From assembly GCF_018137945.1 (NCBI RefSeq), contig NZ_CP073089.1:930001-994000 (forward strand): a stretch of 64,000 nt of DNA. The letters run 5' to 3'. The notes below the pieces were generated by a model. That model was not told the origin of the DNA. It did not search any database and worked only from the letters and a program-made list of their open reading frames with translations. This document shows positions 47,116 to 54,893 of this stretch, piece by piece. This stretch comes from Brevibacterium sp. W7.2. GTDB taxonomy: Bacteria > Actinomycetota > Actinomycetes > Actinomycetales > Brevibacteriaceae. The first letter of the stretch is position 1. Each line of letters starts with the position of its first letter. A program made the translations under genes and the position numbers.

Positions 47116-48258
47116 ATGCGCAGGTTCCGCCCCCAGTCACACGCACAGAAATCGTCTCTCACCGCCGTGCCCTCCTCGCTGAGGAAGCCGCGCCGGCTCG
47201 CGGTGCTCGGCGCCGCAGTCGCGATCTCCGCCCTCGCGCTCAGCGGCTGCGGCAATCAGAAGGGCCAGGGCAACGAGGCCGCCGATTCCGGCGGCGGTGA
47301 CGGCCCGGTGACGATCGCCCTCCTCCTGCCGGAGTCGAAGACGACGCGCTACGAATCCCTCGACAAGCCGAACTTCGAGAAGTACGTCGCCGAGGCGAGC
47401 CCCGATGCAAAGGTCGAGTACCGCAACGCCAACCAGGACGCGACCCAGCAGCAACAGCAGTTCGAAGCCGCGGTCACCGAGGGCGTCGACGTCATCGTCC
47501 TCGACCCCGTCGACGCCTCGGCGGTCTCCTCCTCCTTGGCGAAGGCCGAAGCGAAGCAGATCCCCGTCGTCTCCTACGACCGGTTCTTCGAGGGAGCCGA
47601 CTACTACACGTCGTTCGACAACAAGAAGATCGGCAACCTCCAGGGCCAGGCCCTCCTCGACGGACTCGAGGCCAAGGGCGTCGACCCGACGTCCGGACCT
47701 GTGTGGATGGTCAACGGCGATCCGAAGGACCCCAACGCCGCGGACTTCAAGGCCGGTGCCGAGGAGACCCTCAAGGGCGCCGGCGTCGACATCGCCGCCA
47801 ACCACGACACGCTCGACTGGAACCCCGACGACGCCCGCCAGTGGGTCGAGGGCCAGCTGCAGGGCGGGGGTGAGAAGCCGATCGCGATCTACGCGGCCAA
47901 CGACGGCACCGCCGGCGGAGTGCTCGCGGCGACGACGAAGGCGAAGCAGGATCCCGTCGTCACCGGACAGGACGCCGAGGTCGACGGACTGCAGAACATC
48001 CTCAAGGGCGAGCAGTACGCGACGATCTACAAGTCGATCCCGCCCCAGGCCGAATACGCCGCGAAGGCCGCGGTGGCACTGGCCAACGGGGAGGAGCCCG
48101 AGGCCGGCGCGACGTACAAGGACACCCCGACGGACTTCGTCGAGGCGAAGGTCGTGACGAAGGACACGATCAAGGACATCGTCGGGGACCAGATCAAGGC
48201 CTCCGACATCTGTGCGGGCATCGATGAGAAGCTCTGCACGGATGCCGGGATCAAGTAG
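47116..48258 (+). CDS. Sugar ABC transporter substrate-binding lipoprotein (XylF/RbsB type)
   Basis: A 380-residue lipoprotein that binds a sugar outside the cell. A long basic N-terminus leads to the lipobox ALSGCG (Cys about 45), followed by a Gly/Asp linker and the type I binding fold: ALLLPESKTTRYESLDKPNF, VIVLDPVDASAVSSSL, VVSYDRFFEGADYYTSFDN, VWMVNGDPKDPNAADF, AIYAANDGTAGGVL and VVTGQDAEVDGLQ. The pattern is closest to xylose- and multiple-sugar-binding proteins of the XylF/ChvE group. The sugar is not identifiable from neighbours because no catabolic genes are present. Confidence 0.9.
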   Translation: MRRFRPQSHAQKSSLTAVPSSLRKPRRLAVLGAAVAISALALSGCGNQKGQGNEAADSGGGDGPVTIALLLPESKTTRYESLDKPNFEKYVAEASPDAKVEYRNANQDATQQQQQFEAAVTEGVDVIVLDPVDASAVSSSLAKAEAKQIPVVSYDRFFEGADYYTSFDNKKIGNLQGQALLDGLEAKGVDPTSGPVWMVNGDPKDPNAADFKAGAEETLKGAGVDIAANHDTLDWNPDDARQWVEGQLQGGGEKPIAIYAANDGTAGGVLAATTKAKQDPVVTGQDAEVDGLQNILKGEQYATIYKSIPPQAEYAAKAAVALANGEEPEAGATYKDTPTDFVEAKVVTKDTIKDIVGDQIKASDICAGIDEKLCTDAGIK

Positions 48259-48276
48259 GACGGTCCGACCAGCCCG

Positions 48277-49113
48277 ATGACCTCAGCGACGAACGATCCG
48301 ACGCCCGCCTCCGGGCGGGCGTCGGAGACGACCGAGTCCACTCCTTCCCAGCCCGTGCTCCAGCTGCGCGGGATCGACAAGCGGTTCGGCGCCGTCCAGG
48401 CGCTCACCGACATCAACCTCACGATCGGCCGCGGCGAGGTCGTCGGCCTCGTCGGCGACAACGGCGCCGGCAAGTCGACGCTCATCAAGATCATCGCCGG
48501 CGTCCACTCCGCCGACGGCGGCGAGCTCATCATGGGCGGGCGCCCCCAGAAGTTCTCCTCCCCGAAGGATGCGCAGCGGGCCGGGGTGGCCACGGTGTTC
48601 CAGGACCTTGCGCTGTGCGAGAACCTCGACGTCGTCGCCAACCTCTTCCTCGGTCATGAGCACACCCGCGGCGGCGTCCTCGACGAAGTCGCGATGGAGG
48701 CGAAGTCGTGGGAGCTGCTGCGCAGCCTGTCGGCGAAGATCCCGAGCGTGCGCGTGCCGATCGCCGCGCTGTCCGGCGGCCAGCGCCAGACGGTGGCGAT
48801 CGCCCGGTCCCTCCTCGGCGAACCCTCGCTCGTCATGCTCGACGAACCGACGGCCGCCCTCGGCGTCGCTCAGACCGCCGAGGTGCTCAACCTCATCGAA
48901 CGCCTCCGCGACCGTGACCTCGGGGTGCTCCTCGTCAGCCACAACATGGCCGATGTCCAAGCCGTGTGCGACCGTGTCCACGTGCTGCGGCTGGGCAAGG
49001 ACGCCGGGGACTTCCCGGGAGATGAGCGCACCGACGTCCTCGTCGCCGCGATCACCGGAGCCAATGACAACGTCGTGACCCAGCGGGCCGCGCGGAGGGG
49101 TGAGCGCCGATGA
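48277..49113 (+). CDS. Sugar ABC transporter ATPase, single-domain (XylG-like)
   Basis: A 278-residue ATPase. Walker A is GDNGAGKSTLIKIIAG, signature LSGGQRQTVAIARSLL, Walker B LVMLDEPTAALG, switch His in LLVSHNM. XylG, RbsA and MglA usually carry two tandem ATPase halves in about 500 residues; this protein has one, so it should work as a homodimer, as in the FrcA subgroup. It starts 18 bases after the binding-protein gene and overlaps the permease start by four bases. Confidence 0.92.
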   Translation: MTSATNDPTPASGRASETTESTPSQPVLQLRGIDKRFGAVQALTDINLTIGRGEVVGLVGDNGAGKSTLIKIIAGVHSADGGELIMGGRPQKFSSPKDAQRAGVATVFQDLALCENLDVVANLFLGHEHTRGGVLDEVAMEAKSWELLRSLSAKIPSVRVPIAALSGGQRQTVAIARSLLGEPSLVMLDEPTAALGVAQTAEVLNLIERLRDRDLGVLLVSHNMADVQAVCDRVHVLRLGKDAGDFPGDERTDVLVAAITGANDNVVTQRAARRGERR

Positions 49114-50321
49114 CCCGCAATTCCCTCATCACCGACGAGCGGATCTCCGACGAGGGGCTCGTGCGGACGTTCGTCCGCCGGATCCGGGAGGGCCAGCTCG
49201 GGTCGTTCCCCGTCATCCTCGCCCTCGTCGTCATCGTCATCGTCTTCCAGTCGGCGAACAGCAACTTCCTCTCCCCGGCGAACCTCGTCAACCTCTCGAC
49301 CCAGGTCGCCTACCTGGCGATCCTCGCGCTCGGGATCAACCTCATCCTCCTTCTCGGCGAGATCGACCTCTCGCTCGCCCAGCTCGGCGGTCTCGCCGCC
49401 TCGGTGCTCGGTGTCCTCGTCGTCCGACAGGGGGTTCCGCCTGTCGTCGCGGTGACGATCATCCTCCTGCTCGGCCTCGTCATCGGAGCGATCCAGGGCT
49501 GGTTCTTCGCCGTCGTCGGGATTCCCGCGTTCGTCGTCACCCTTGCGGGTCTGCTCGCGTTCACGGGGCTCACGCTCACGGTGCTCGGCACGCAGAAGAA
49601 CCTCTCGATGGCCGACACGTTCGTCTTCGACTTCGCCAGCTACTACTTCCCGGCGTTCTGGGCGTACGTCTTCGGGGCGATCGCGGTCATCGGCTTCGCC
49701 GGCGGCATCATCCACGCGAAGCTGCGGCGGCATTCCGCGGGCCTCGACAGTCCGAGCTGGACGGCCGTCAGCGTGCGCATCGTCCTCCTCGTAGCGATCG
49801 TCTTCGGCTTCCTCATCCTCGTCAACCAGGACTTCGGACTCGCGCTGCCGTTCTTCCTCATGATGGTCATCGCGATCATCATCGACCTCGTGCTGCGCAA
49901 GACCCGGTACGGGCGCTCGATCTACGCTGTCGGCGGCAAGGTCGAAGCCGCCCGGCGCGCCGGCATCCGGGTGACGTGGGTGCGCATCAGCGTGTTCATG
50001 ACCGCCGGCGTCCTCGCCGCCCTCTTCGGCTTCGTCAAGGCCGGCGTGACGACGAACGCCGGGTCGACGCTCGTGGGCACCCAGGACCTCCTCAACGCGA
50101 TCGCCGCTGCCGTCATCGGCGGCACCTCCCTCTTCGGCGGGCGGGGTTCGGCGTGGGCTGCGGTCCTCGGGGCGTTCGTCGTCGGCGCGATCAACAACGG
50201 TCTCTACCTCATCGGCTTCAACTCCGATATGCAGCAGATCATCACCGCCCTCGTCCTCCTCACCGCCGTCGTCATCGACGCCGTCAGTCGGCGCGGACAG
50301 CGGTACGTCGGCAGGGGGTGA
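49110..50321 (+). CDS. Sugar ABC transporter permease (XylH-like)
   Basis: A 403-residue membrane protein with about ten helices of the ribose/xylose permease family. LVNLSTQVAYLAILALGINL, LLLGEIDLSLAQLGGLAASV, GIPAFVVTLAGLLAF and RYGRSIYAVGGKVEAARRAG (coupling loop) are characteristic. The last helices include NAIAAAVIGGTSLFGGRGSA. A single large permease serving as homodimer is normal for this group. The operon ends here with an exceptional terminator. Confidence 0.93.
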   Translation: MTRNSLITDERISDEGLVRTFVRRIREGQLGSFPVILALVVIVIVFQSANSNFLSPANLVNLSTQVAYLAILALGINLILLLGEIDLSLAQLGGLAASVLGVLVVRQGVPPVVAVTIILLLGLVIGAIQGWFFAVVGIPAFVVTLAGLLAFTGLTLTVLGTQKNLSMADTFVFDFASYYFPAFWAYVFGAIAVIGFAGGIIHAKLRRHSAGLDSPSWTAVSVRIVLLVAIVFGFLILVNQDFGLALPFFLMMVIAIIIDLVLRKTRYGRSIYAVGGKVEAARRAGIRVTWVRISVFMTAGVLAALFGFVKAGVTTNAGSTLVGTQDLLNAIAAAVIGGTSLFGGRGSAWAAVLGAFVVGAINNGLYLIGFNSDMQQIITALVLLTAVVIDAVSRRGQRYVGRG

Positions 50322-50337
50322 GTTCTCCTCCACCGGC

Positions 50338-50395
50338 GCCGAGGCGGGGGCGAGGTCAGGGGGTGACCCCACCTCACCCCCGCCTCGGCGATTTT
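50338..50395 (+). terminator. Very long intrinsic terminator after the sugar operon
   Basis: A 19-base-pair stem with one mismatch (50338-50356 with 50371-50389), capped by an inner GGGG-TGA-CCCC hairpin and followed by ATTTT. Both ends of the stem are copies of the GCCGAGGCGG / CCGCCTCGGC decamer. Confidence 0.9.
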
Positions 50396-50397
50396 GG

Positions 50398-50403
50398 TAC
50401 AGT
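50398..50403 (+). promoter_or_regulatory. -10 box of the thiamine operon
   Basis: TACAGT, identical to the rpfB -10, just after the terminator T-tract. Transcription would start about 50410, right at the riboswitch 5' end. No -35 is evident because the terminator stem occupies that position. Confidence 0.55.
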
Positions 50404-50413
50404 CATGGGCAAT

Positions 50414-50498
50414 GACATGGGGTGCCCGGCGGCAGTCGCGCCGGGCTGAGAGGACACCCATCGAACCTGATCTGGGCCATGCTAGCGAAGGGATCGTC
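50414..50498 (+). ncRNA. TPP riboswitch (THI element)
   Basis: The thiamine pyrophosphate aptamer core is intact: GGGGTGCCCGG, the pyrimidine-sensing GCTGAGAGGACACCC, then GAACCTGATCTGG and GCTAGCGAAGGGA, closed by GAC/GTC. It ends at the thiM ATG, and the AGGGA that would be the ribosome site is part of the conserved 3' strand, so ligand binding should directly hide it (translational control). Confidence 0.96.
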
Positions 50499-51359
50499 AT
50501 GACTGACATCGATCTGTCGTCGGCGCACGCACGTCTGCGCGCGGCGAATCCGCTCATCCAATGCATCACGAACACGGTCGTCCAGCAGTTCAGCGCGAAC
50601 GTGCTGCTCGCTGTCGGCGCGTCCCCGGCGATGCTCGACCACGAGGCCGACGCCGGGCAGTTCGCGCACCTGGCCGGCGGTCTGCTCGTCAACTTCGGAA
50701 CCGCGACGAACCAGCAGTTCCTCGCCGCCGACGCCGCGATCGGCGCGGTCACCGCGGATTCGACTCCGTGGGTGCTCGACCCCGTGAGCATCGGCGCCGT
50801 GGACTTCCGCACCACCCGCATCCGTCGGGCCGCCGCCGATCGCCCGACCGCGATCCGCGGCAACGCCTCGGAGATCGCGGCCCTGGCAGGCGCCGGGGCC
50901 GGCGGGCGCGGTGTCGAATCGACCGACGAGGTCGACGCCGTCCTCCCGGCGGCGGCCGAGCTCGCGCGGACCAGCGGGGCGATCGTCGCCGTCTCGGGCA
51001 AGCGGGACGCCATCGTCGCCCACATCGACGGCGTCGACCACACCGCCCGCGTCGACGGCGGACATGCGTTCATGCCGCTCGTCATCGGCACCGGGTGCTC
51101 GCTCGGCGCCGTCACCGCCGCCTACCTCGCCGCCGTCCCGCCGGTCGACTCGAGCCCGGGTGCGGGTCCGGCCGGACTCGCGGCGTTCGATCGGTTCACC
51201 GCCGTCGTCGCCGCCCACGCCCACTTCGCCGTCGCCGGCGAGGCCGCGGCGACCGGCGCCGCCGGACCGGGCAGCTACGCGGTCAACTTCCTCGATGCCC
51301 TCCACACCACCGACGATGCCCGCATCGGTGAGGCCCGGGTCGAGGTGACGAGAGCATGA
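50499..51359 (+). CDS. thiM: Hydroxyethylthiazole kinase
   Basis: A 286-residue ribokinase-fold enzyme that phosphorylates the thiazole alcohol for salvage. NPLIQCITNTVVQQFSANVL, ASPAMLDHEADAGQF, WVLDPVSIGAVDFRT, IRGNASEIAALAG, AVSGKRDAIV and IGTGCSLGAVTAAYLA (anion hole and catalytic Cys region) identify it. The ATG directly follows the riboswitch; its ribosome site lies within the aptamer. It overlaps thiE by four bases. Confidence 0.95.
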   Translation: MTDIDLSSAHARLRAANPLIQCITNTVVQQFSANVLLAVGASPAMLDHEADAGQFAHLAGGLLVNFGTATNQQFLAADAAIGAVTADSTPWVLDPVSIGAVDFRTTRIRRAAADRPTAIRGNASEIAALAGAGAGGRGVESTDEVDAVLPAAAELARTSGAIVAVSGKRDAIVAHIDGVDHTARVDGGHAFMPLVIGTGCSLGAVTAAYLAAVPPVDSSPGAGPAGLAAFDRFTAVVAAHAHFAVAGEAAATGAAGPGSYAVNFLDALHTTDDARIGEARVEVTRA

Positions 51360-52081
51360 GCGCGACGAGTGAGCGCCTCGCCGGCGTCGACGCCCGCCTC
51401 TACCTCGTCACCGATTCCGCGCAGTGCCGAGAGGCCGGACGCACCGTCGCCGAGACCGTGCTCGCCGCCGTGCGCGGGGGAGCCGGCATCGTCCAGGTCC
51501 GGGACAAGGACATCGACGACACCGAGTTCCTGACCCTGACCAGGGAGGTCATCGCCGCCGTCGGCGAGGCGGTGGCCGGCACCGACCGCCGCGTCCCGCT
51601 CTTCCTCAACGACCGGGTCGCCGTCACCCGGCACCTCCTCGATGAGGGCGCCGACGTCCACATCCATGTCGGACAGACCGACACTCCCGTCACCGAGGTG
51701 CGCGACCTCGTCGGTCCCGACCCGCTCATCGGTCTCTCCGCCGCCAGCGCCGCCGAATTCGCGGCGGCCCGGGCCACCGGCGCCGTCGACCTCGTCGGCA
51801 TCGGGCCCGTCTTCGACACGACGACGAAGACCGACGCGCCGGCCGGGATCGGCCCCGACCGCCTCGGCGATCTGACAGCCGAGGCGGGACTGCCCGCGGT
51901 CGCGATCGGCGGCATCGACGCCGGACGGGTTCCGCAGCTGCGCGGTCGCAGACTGCTCGGCTTCTGCGTCGTCTCCGCGATCTGCCGCGCCTCCGACCCC
52001 GAGCGGGCGGCCCGTGAGCTGCTCACCGCATACGGTGACGGGACCGCGCCAGCCACAGGTGAGGGCGGGGGAGCGGCATGA
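51356..52081 (+). CDS. thiE: Thiamine-phosphate synthase
   Basis: A 241-residue TIM-barrel enzyme that joins the pyrimidine diphosphate and thiazole phosphate to thiamine monophosphate. LYLVTDSAQCREAGRTVAET, GGAGIVQVRDKDIDD, LFLNDRVAVTRHL, VHIHVGQTDTP, IGLSAAS, DLVGIGPVFDTTTKTDA and AVAIGGIDAGRVPQL match the family; VHVGQ commonly reads VHLGQ. It is coupled by ATGA to thiM and to thiD. Confidence 0.95.
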   Translation: MSATSERLAGVDARLYLVTDSAQCREAGRTVAETVLAAVRGGAGIVQVRDKDIDDTEFLTLTREVIAAVGEAVAGTDRRVPLFLNDRVAVTRHLLDEGADVHIHVGQTDTPVTEVRDLVGPDPLIGLSAASAAEFAAARATGAVDLVGIGPVFDTTTKTDAPAGIGPDRLGDLTAEAGLPAVAIGGIDAGRVPQLRGRRLLGFCVVSAICRASDPERAARELLTAYGDGTAPATGEGGGAA

Positions 52082-52944
52082 GCACGCGGCCCCCGATCAC
52101 CCTGTCGATCGCCGGCACCGACCCCTCGGGCGGGGCGGGCATCCACGCCGACCTCAAGACGTTCACCGCCCTCGGGGTGCTGGGGACCACGGCGATCACC
52201 GCGCTCGTCGCGCAGAACACGCACGGGGTCTCCCGCGTCTACCCGATCGACGAGGACTTCGTCGTCGCCGAGCTCGACAGTGTCCTGGGCGACATGCCCG
52301 TCGATGCGACGAAGACCGGGATGCTCGGGTCGACCTCGCTCGTCGACCTCGTCGTCGACCGGGCGCGCACCTCCGATTTCGGGTTCTTAACCGTCGACCC
52401 GGTCATGGTGTCGACGTCCGGGCACCGCCTCCTCGAGGTCGATGCGGTCGCCGCGGTGCGGGAGCGTCTCCTGCCCGTCGCCGATCTCATCACCCCGAAC
52501 CTCCCCGAGGCGGCCCTTCTCCTCGGCGATGATGTCGCTGAGGCGCAGACGCCGGCCCAGATGCGTGACCAGGCACGCGAGCTCATCGCCCGGGGTGCCC
52601 GTGCCGTGCTCCTCAAGGGCGGTCACGCCGCCGACGGGGACGTCGCCGACATCCTCGTCACCGCCGATGGGGAGATCGCCGAGTTCTCCCACCCTCGGAT
52701 CTCCACCCCGAACACGCACGGCACCGGGTGCACCCTGTCGGCGGCGATCACCGCCGAGGCGGCCGTGCTCAGGCGTGCCAACGGCGGAGAGGCATTGAGC
52801 ACCGAGGAGGTGCACGGAGCCGTCGAGCGGGGACTCGACTTCCTCGCCCGCGCGCTCGCCTCGGCCGCGGACTGGCAGGTCAGCCTCGATGCCGCCGGTG
52901 CGCACGGGCCCGTCGACCACCAGGTCGACGTCCGTCGCCGCTGA
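52078..52944 (+). CDS. thiD: Hydroxymethylpyrimidine (phosphate) kinase
   Basis: A 288-residue kinase that phosphorylates HMP and HMP-P. ITLSIAGTDPSGGAGIHADL, FTALGVLGTTAITALVAQNT, ATKTGMLGS, VDPVMVSTSGHRLL, LITPNLPEAALLLG, VLLKGGHAADG and HGTGCTLSAAITA are diagnostic; the canonical GGGAGIQADLK appears as GGAGIHADLK. It starts with a four-base overlap after thiE. The stand-alone form is used; TenA is encoded separately next to it. Confidence 0.95.
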   Translation: MSTRPPITLSIAGTDPSGGAGIHADLKTFTALGVLGTTAITALVAQNTHGVSRVYPIDEDFVVAELDSVLGDMPVDATKTGMLGSTSLVDLVVDRARTSDFGFLTVDPVMVSTSGHRLLEVDAVAAVRERLLPVADLITPNLPEAALLLGDDVAEAQTPAQMRDQARELIARGARAVLLKGGHAADGDVADILVTADGEIAEFSHPRISTPNTHGTGCTLSAAITAEAAVLRRANGGEALSTEEVHGAVERGLDFLARALASAADWQVSLDAAGAHGPVDHQVDVRRR

Positions 52945-52990
52945 TGTCCAGCCGACCCGTCCGCTTCCCGCCCGGCTGATTCCGGTCAGT

Positions 52991-53022
52991 CCGATTCCAT
53001 CCCGATTCCAGTCCGATTCCGA
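52991..53022 (+). repeat. Short direct repeats in the tenA leader
   Basis: Three near-identical units, TCCGATTCCA, TCCCGATTCCA and GTCCGATTCCG, directly before the GAGGAG ribosome site of tenA. Confidence 0.7.
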
Positions 53023-53041
53023 CCCCGAGGAGAGACCACTC

Positions 53042-53764
53042 ATGAGCACGAACTTCGCCGCCGGACCGCACACCACCGCGCTGTGGGAGGACGTGCGCCC
53101 GATCATCGACGAGATCGAAGCGCTGCCGTTCCTCACCCAGCTCGGCGAGGGCACTCTCGCCCCGCTCGCGTTCACGAACTACATCACGCAGGACAGCATC
53201 TACCTGAGCGGGTATGCGAAGGCGATGTCGTTCCTCGCCGGGAAGACGGCGGACCGCGGTGAGTCACGGTTCTGGTCGACCTCGGCGGCGGAGGCGATCA
53301 CGGTGGAGGAGGAGATGCACGCTCAGCTGCTCTCCGATGAACGGCTTGCGGTGGCTCACGCCGAACTCGAGGCCACCGATCATCTGGGGCCGTCGCCGAC
53401 GACGCTCGGGTATGTGTCGTTCCTCGTCGCCACCGCGGCGAGCCGGTCGTACGGGGAAGGCGTGGCCGGTGTCCTGCCGTGCTTCTGGGTCTACGCCCAC
53501 ATGGGCAAGGTGCTCGTCGAGAAGGCCGGTGCGATGAACGAGGCCCACCCGTACCGGACGTGGGTGCAGACCTATGATTCCCCGGAGTTCGACGAATCGA
53601 CCCGGCAGGCCGTGGCGATCCTCGAGCGCGAGTTCGATCGGGTGCCCGCCGATGAAGCCGCACGGATGCGTGCGGCGTTCGAGCGCGCCTGCGTCTACGA
53701 ACTCCACTTCTGGGCCTCGGCGCATGCGATGCAGAGCTGGGACGTCTCCGTCTTCGCGAGGTGA
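53042..53764 (+). CDS. tenA: TenA-family thiaminase II / aminopyrimidine salvage enzyme
   Basis: A 240-residue all-helical enzyme that hydrolyses aminopyrimidine breakdown products of thiamine back to HMP. LAPLAFTNYITQDSIYLSGY (substrate-binding Tyr/Asp region), TVEEEMHAQLL, GVLPCFWVYAHMGKVL with the catalytic Cys in L-P-C, and ACVYELHFWASAH with the late Glu fit TenA. GAGGAG precedes the ATG. The 97-base gap to thiD contains no terminator, so it is probably still in the riboswitch operon. It provides salvage in a cluster that lacks thiC and thiG. Confidence 0.9.
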   Translation: MSTNFAAGPHTTALWEDVRPIIDEIEALPFLTQLGEGTLAPLAFTNYITQDSIYLSGYAKAMSFLAGKTADRGESRFWSTSAAEAITVEEEMHAQLLSDERLAVAHAELEATDHLGPSPTTLGYVSFLVATAASRSYGEGVAGVLPCFWVYAHMGKVLVEKAGAMNEAHPYRTWVQTYDSPEFDESTRQAVAILEREFDRVPADEAARMRAAFERACVYELHFWASAHAMQSWDVSVFAR

Positions 53765-53836
53765 GCGACCGGCGGACTACGGGGCGGTGCTGTCCGGGCG
53801 GTCGTTCGGCGAGGACCGGCGCAAGACGGCCGAAGC

Positions 53837-54361
53837 TCAGCGCCGTGGTTCCAAACGCCGGTAGAGCAGCCACACCGAGGCGGCGGCGGCGATGAGGAAT
53901 CCGATCGGCGCGACGATGATCGGGACTTGGACGCCCGTGTCGCCGGGCGTGGAGCTCGCCGCCGTTGCGGAGATCGAACTGAGAATCACCGCGAAGAGCA
54001 GCGCAAGCGCTCCGGCGTTGATGCGCATGAACTCCATGAGGCAGTCGTAGAAGTACGTCGTCTTGTCGTGGTCGAACCAGTAGTTCTTGTGCGGAGCGTT
54101 GATGAGTGCCCGGGGTACGCGCACCCAGATCGCGCGGATGGAGAAGAGGATCGGAATTCCGAGTCCGAGTGGCACGAAGATGGCCACAAGGGAGGCCTTC
54201 GAATCCCAGTCGTCCGCGCGTCCTGTGGCGTCGAAGTGGGTCGGCACCTCGGCCGGTGCTGTCACGGTGAACCACAATAAGACTGCGGCGTAGATGAGAA
54301 TGGCTGACACAGCAAAGATGCGTGCGGCGAATCCCGGTCGATCGAGAGGGCTGTGGTCCAT
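53837..54361 (-). CDS. DUF1648-domain membrane protein
   Basis: A 174-residue protein with four predicted membrane helices. VPTHFDATGRADDWDSKASL after the first helix is the DUF1648 signature (P-x-H-F/W-x-x-x-G-x-x-D/N). Such proteins occur in Firmicutes and Actinobacteria and include SdpI-like immunity relatives, but no function can be assigned. It stands alone, convergent with tenA. Confidence 0.7.
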   Translation of the reverse strand: MDHSPLDRPGFAARIFAVSAILIYAAVLLWFTVTAPAEVPTHFDATGRADDWDSKASLVAIFVPLGLGIPILFSIRAIWVRVPRALINAPHKNYWFDHDKTTYFYDCLMEFMRINAGALALLFAVILSSISATAASSTPGDTGVQVPIIVAPIGFLIAAAASVWLLYRRLEPRR

Positions 54362-54460
54362 ACATTCACACTAACAGCGCACATCAGCGGTCATGACAGA
54401 TGTTGTATGCGGTGTGCGCAGGCTTAGCGCCGGGTATCAGCAGACGGCACTTTGCGCGGA

Positions 54461-54676
54461 CTACGCGGCGGCGTTGTCGGGGCGGTCGTCGATGATGAGG
54501 GTGAGCGGAGCGATCGCGCTCAGCGCCAGCCATCCGCGGCACAGCGTGGTCCACAGGATGACGCCGTCGACCTCGGTCAGCGGCACCCGATCGCGGCGCG
54601 GACACGTCAGGCGCCCGATGAGGAAGACGATGCCCGTGAAGCTCGCTGCGATGAAGAGCAGTGCCACGAGATCCAT
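54461..54676 (-). CDS. Small hypothetical membrane protein
   Basis: A 71-residue protein with two hydrophobic spans (LVALLFIAASFTGIVFLIG and VILWTTLCRGWLALSAIAPL) separated by TCPRRDRVPLTE. The codon usage is normal and GAGGGAC stands upstream of the ATG (complement of 54674-54676). I do not recognise a family. It is isolated between the DUF1648 gene and the NAD operon. Confidence 0.5.
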   Translation of the reverse strand: MDLVALLFIAASFTGIVFLIGRLTCPRRDRVPLTEVDGVILWTTLCRGWLALSAIAPLTLIIDDRPDNAAA

Positions 54677-54743
54677 GTCGGTCCCTCCTCACAGCCGAAG
54701 CGGATTCTGTGATTCCAGTGTCTCTCCGCATCCAGAGCTTGGA

Positions 54744-54773
54744 AAGAGTCCAATCGCACATCACTGGACTCTT
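54744..54773 (-). terminator. Possible terminator of the NAD operon
   Basis: AAGAGTCCA (54744-54752) pairs with TGGACTCTT (54765-54773); the loop is 12 bases. On the minus strand the stem is followed by TTCC. It lies 100 bases past the nifS-like stop. Confidence 0.5.
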
Positions 54774-54836
54774 CGCGGCAGGTGAGAGCGCCTGCGGGAC
54801 AGCTGCGCGACGTGAGATCGCAACCGGGACCCGAGC

Positions 54837-54893
54837 CCTCAGGAGACCGCGGGGCTCAGGAGACTACGAGGCTCAGGAGAATGCGAGGCTCAG
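54837..54893. repeat. 17-base tandem repeat across the 3' end of the nifS-like gene
   Basis: Three units (54837-54853, 54854-54870, 54871-54887) and a partial fourth, with consensus GCTCAGGAGACTACGAG. The stop codon of the desulfurase gene lies inside the third unit. Confidence 0.85.
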
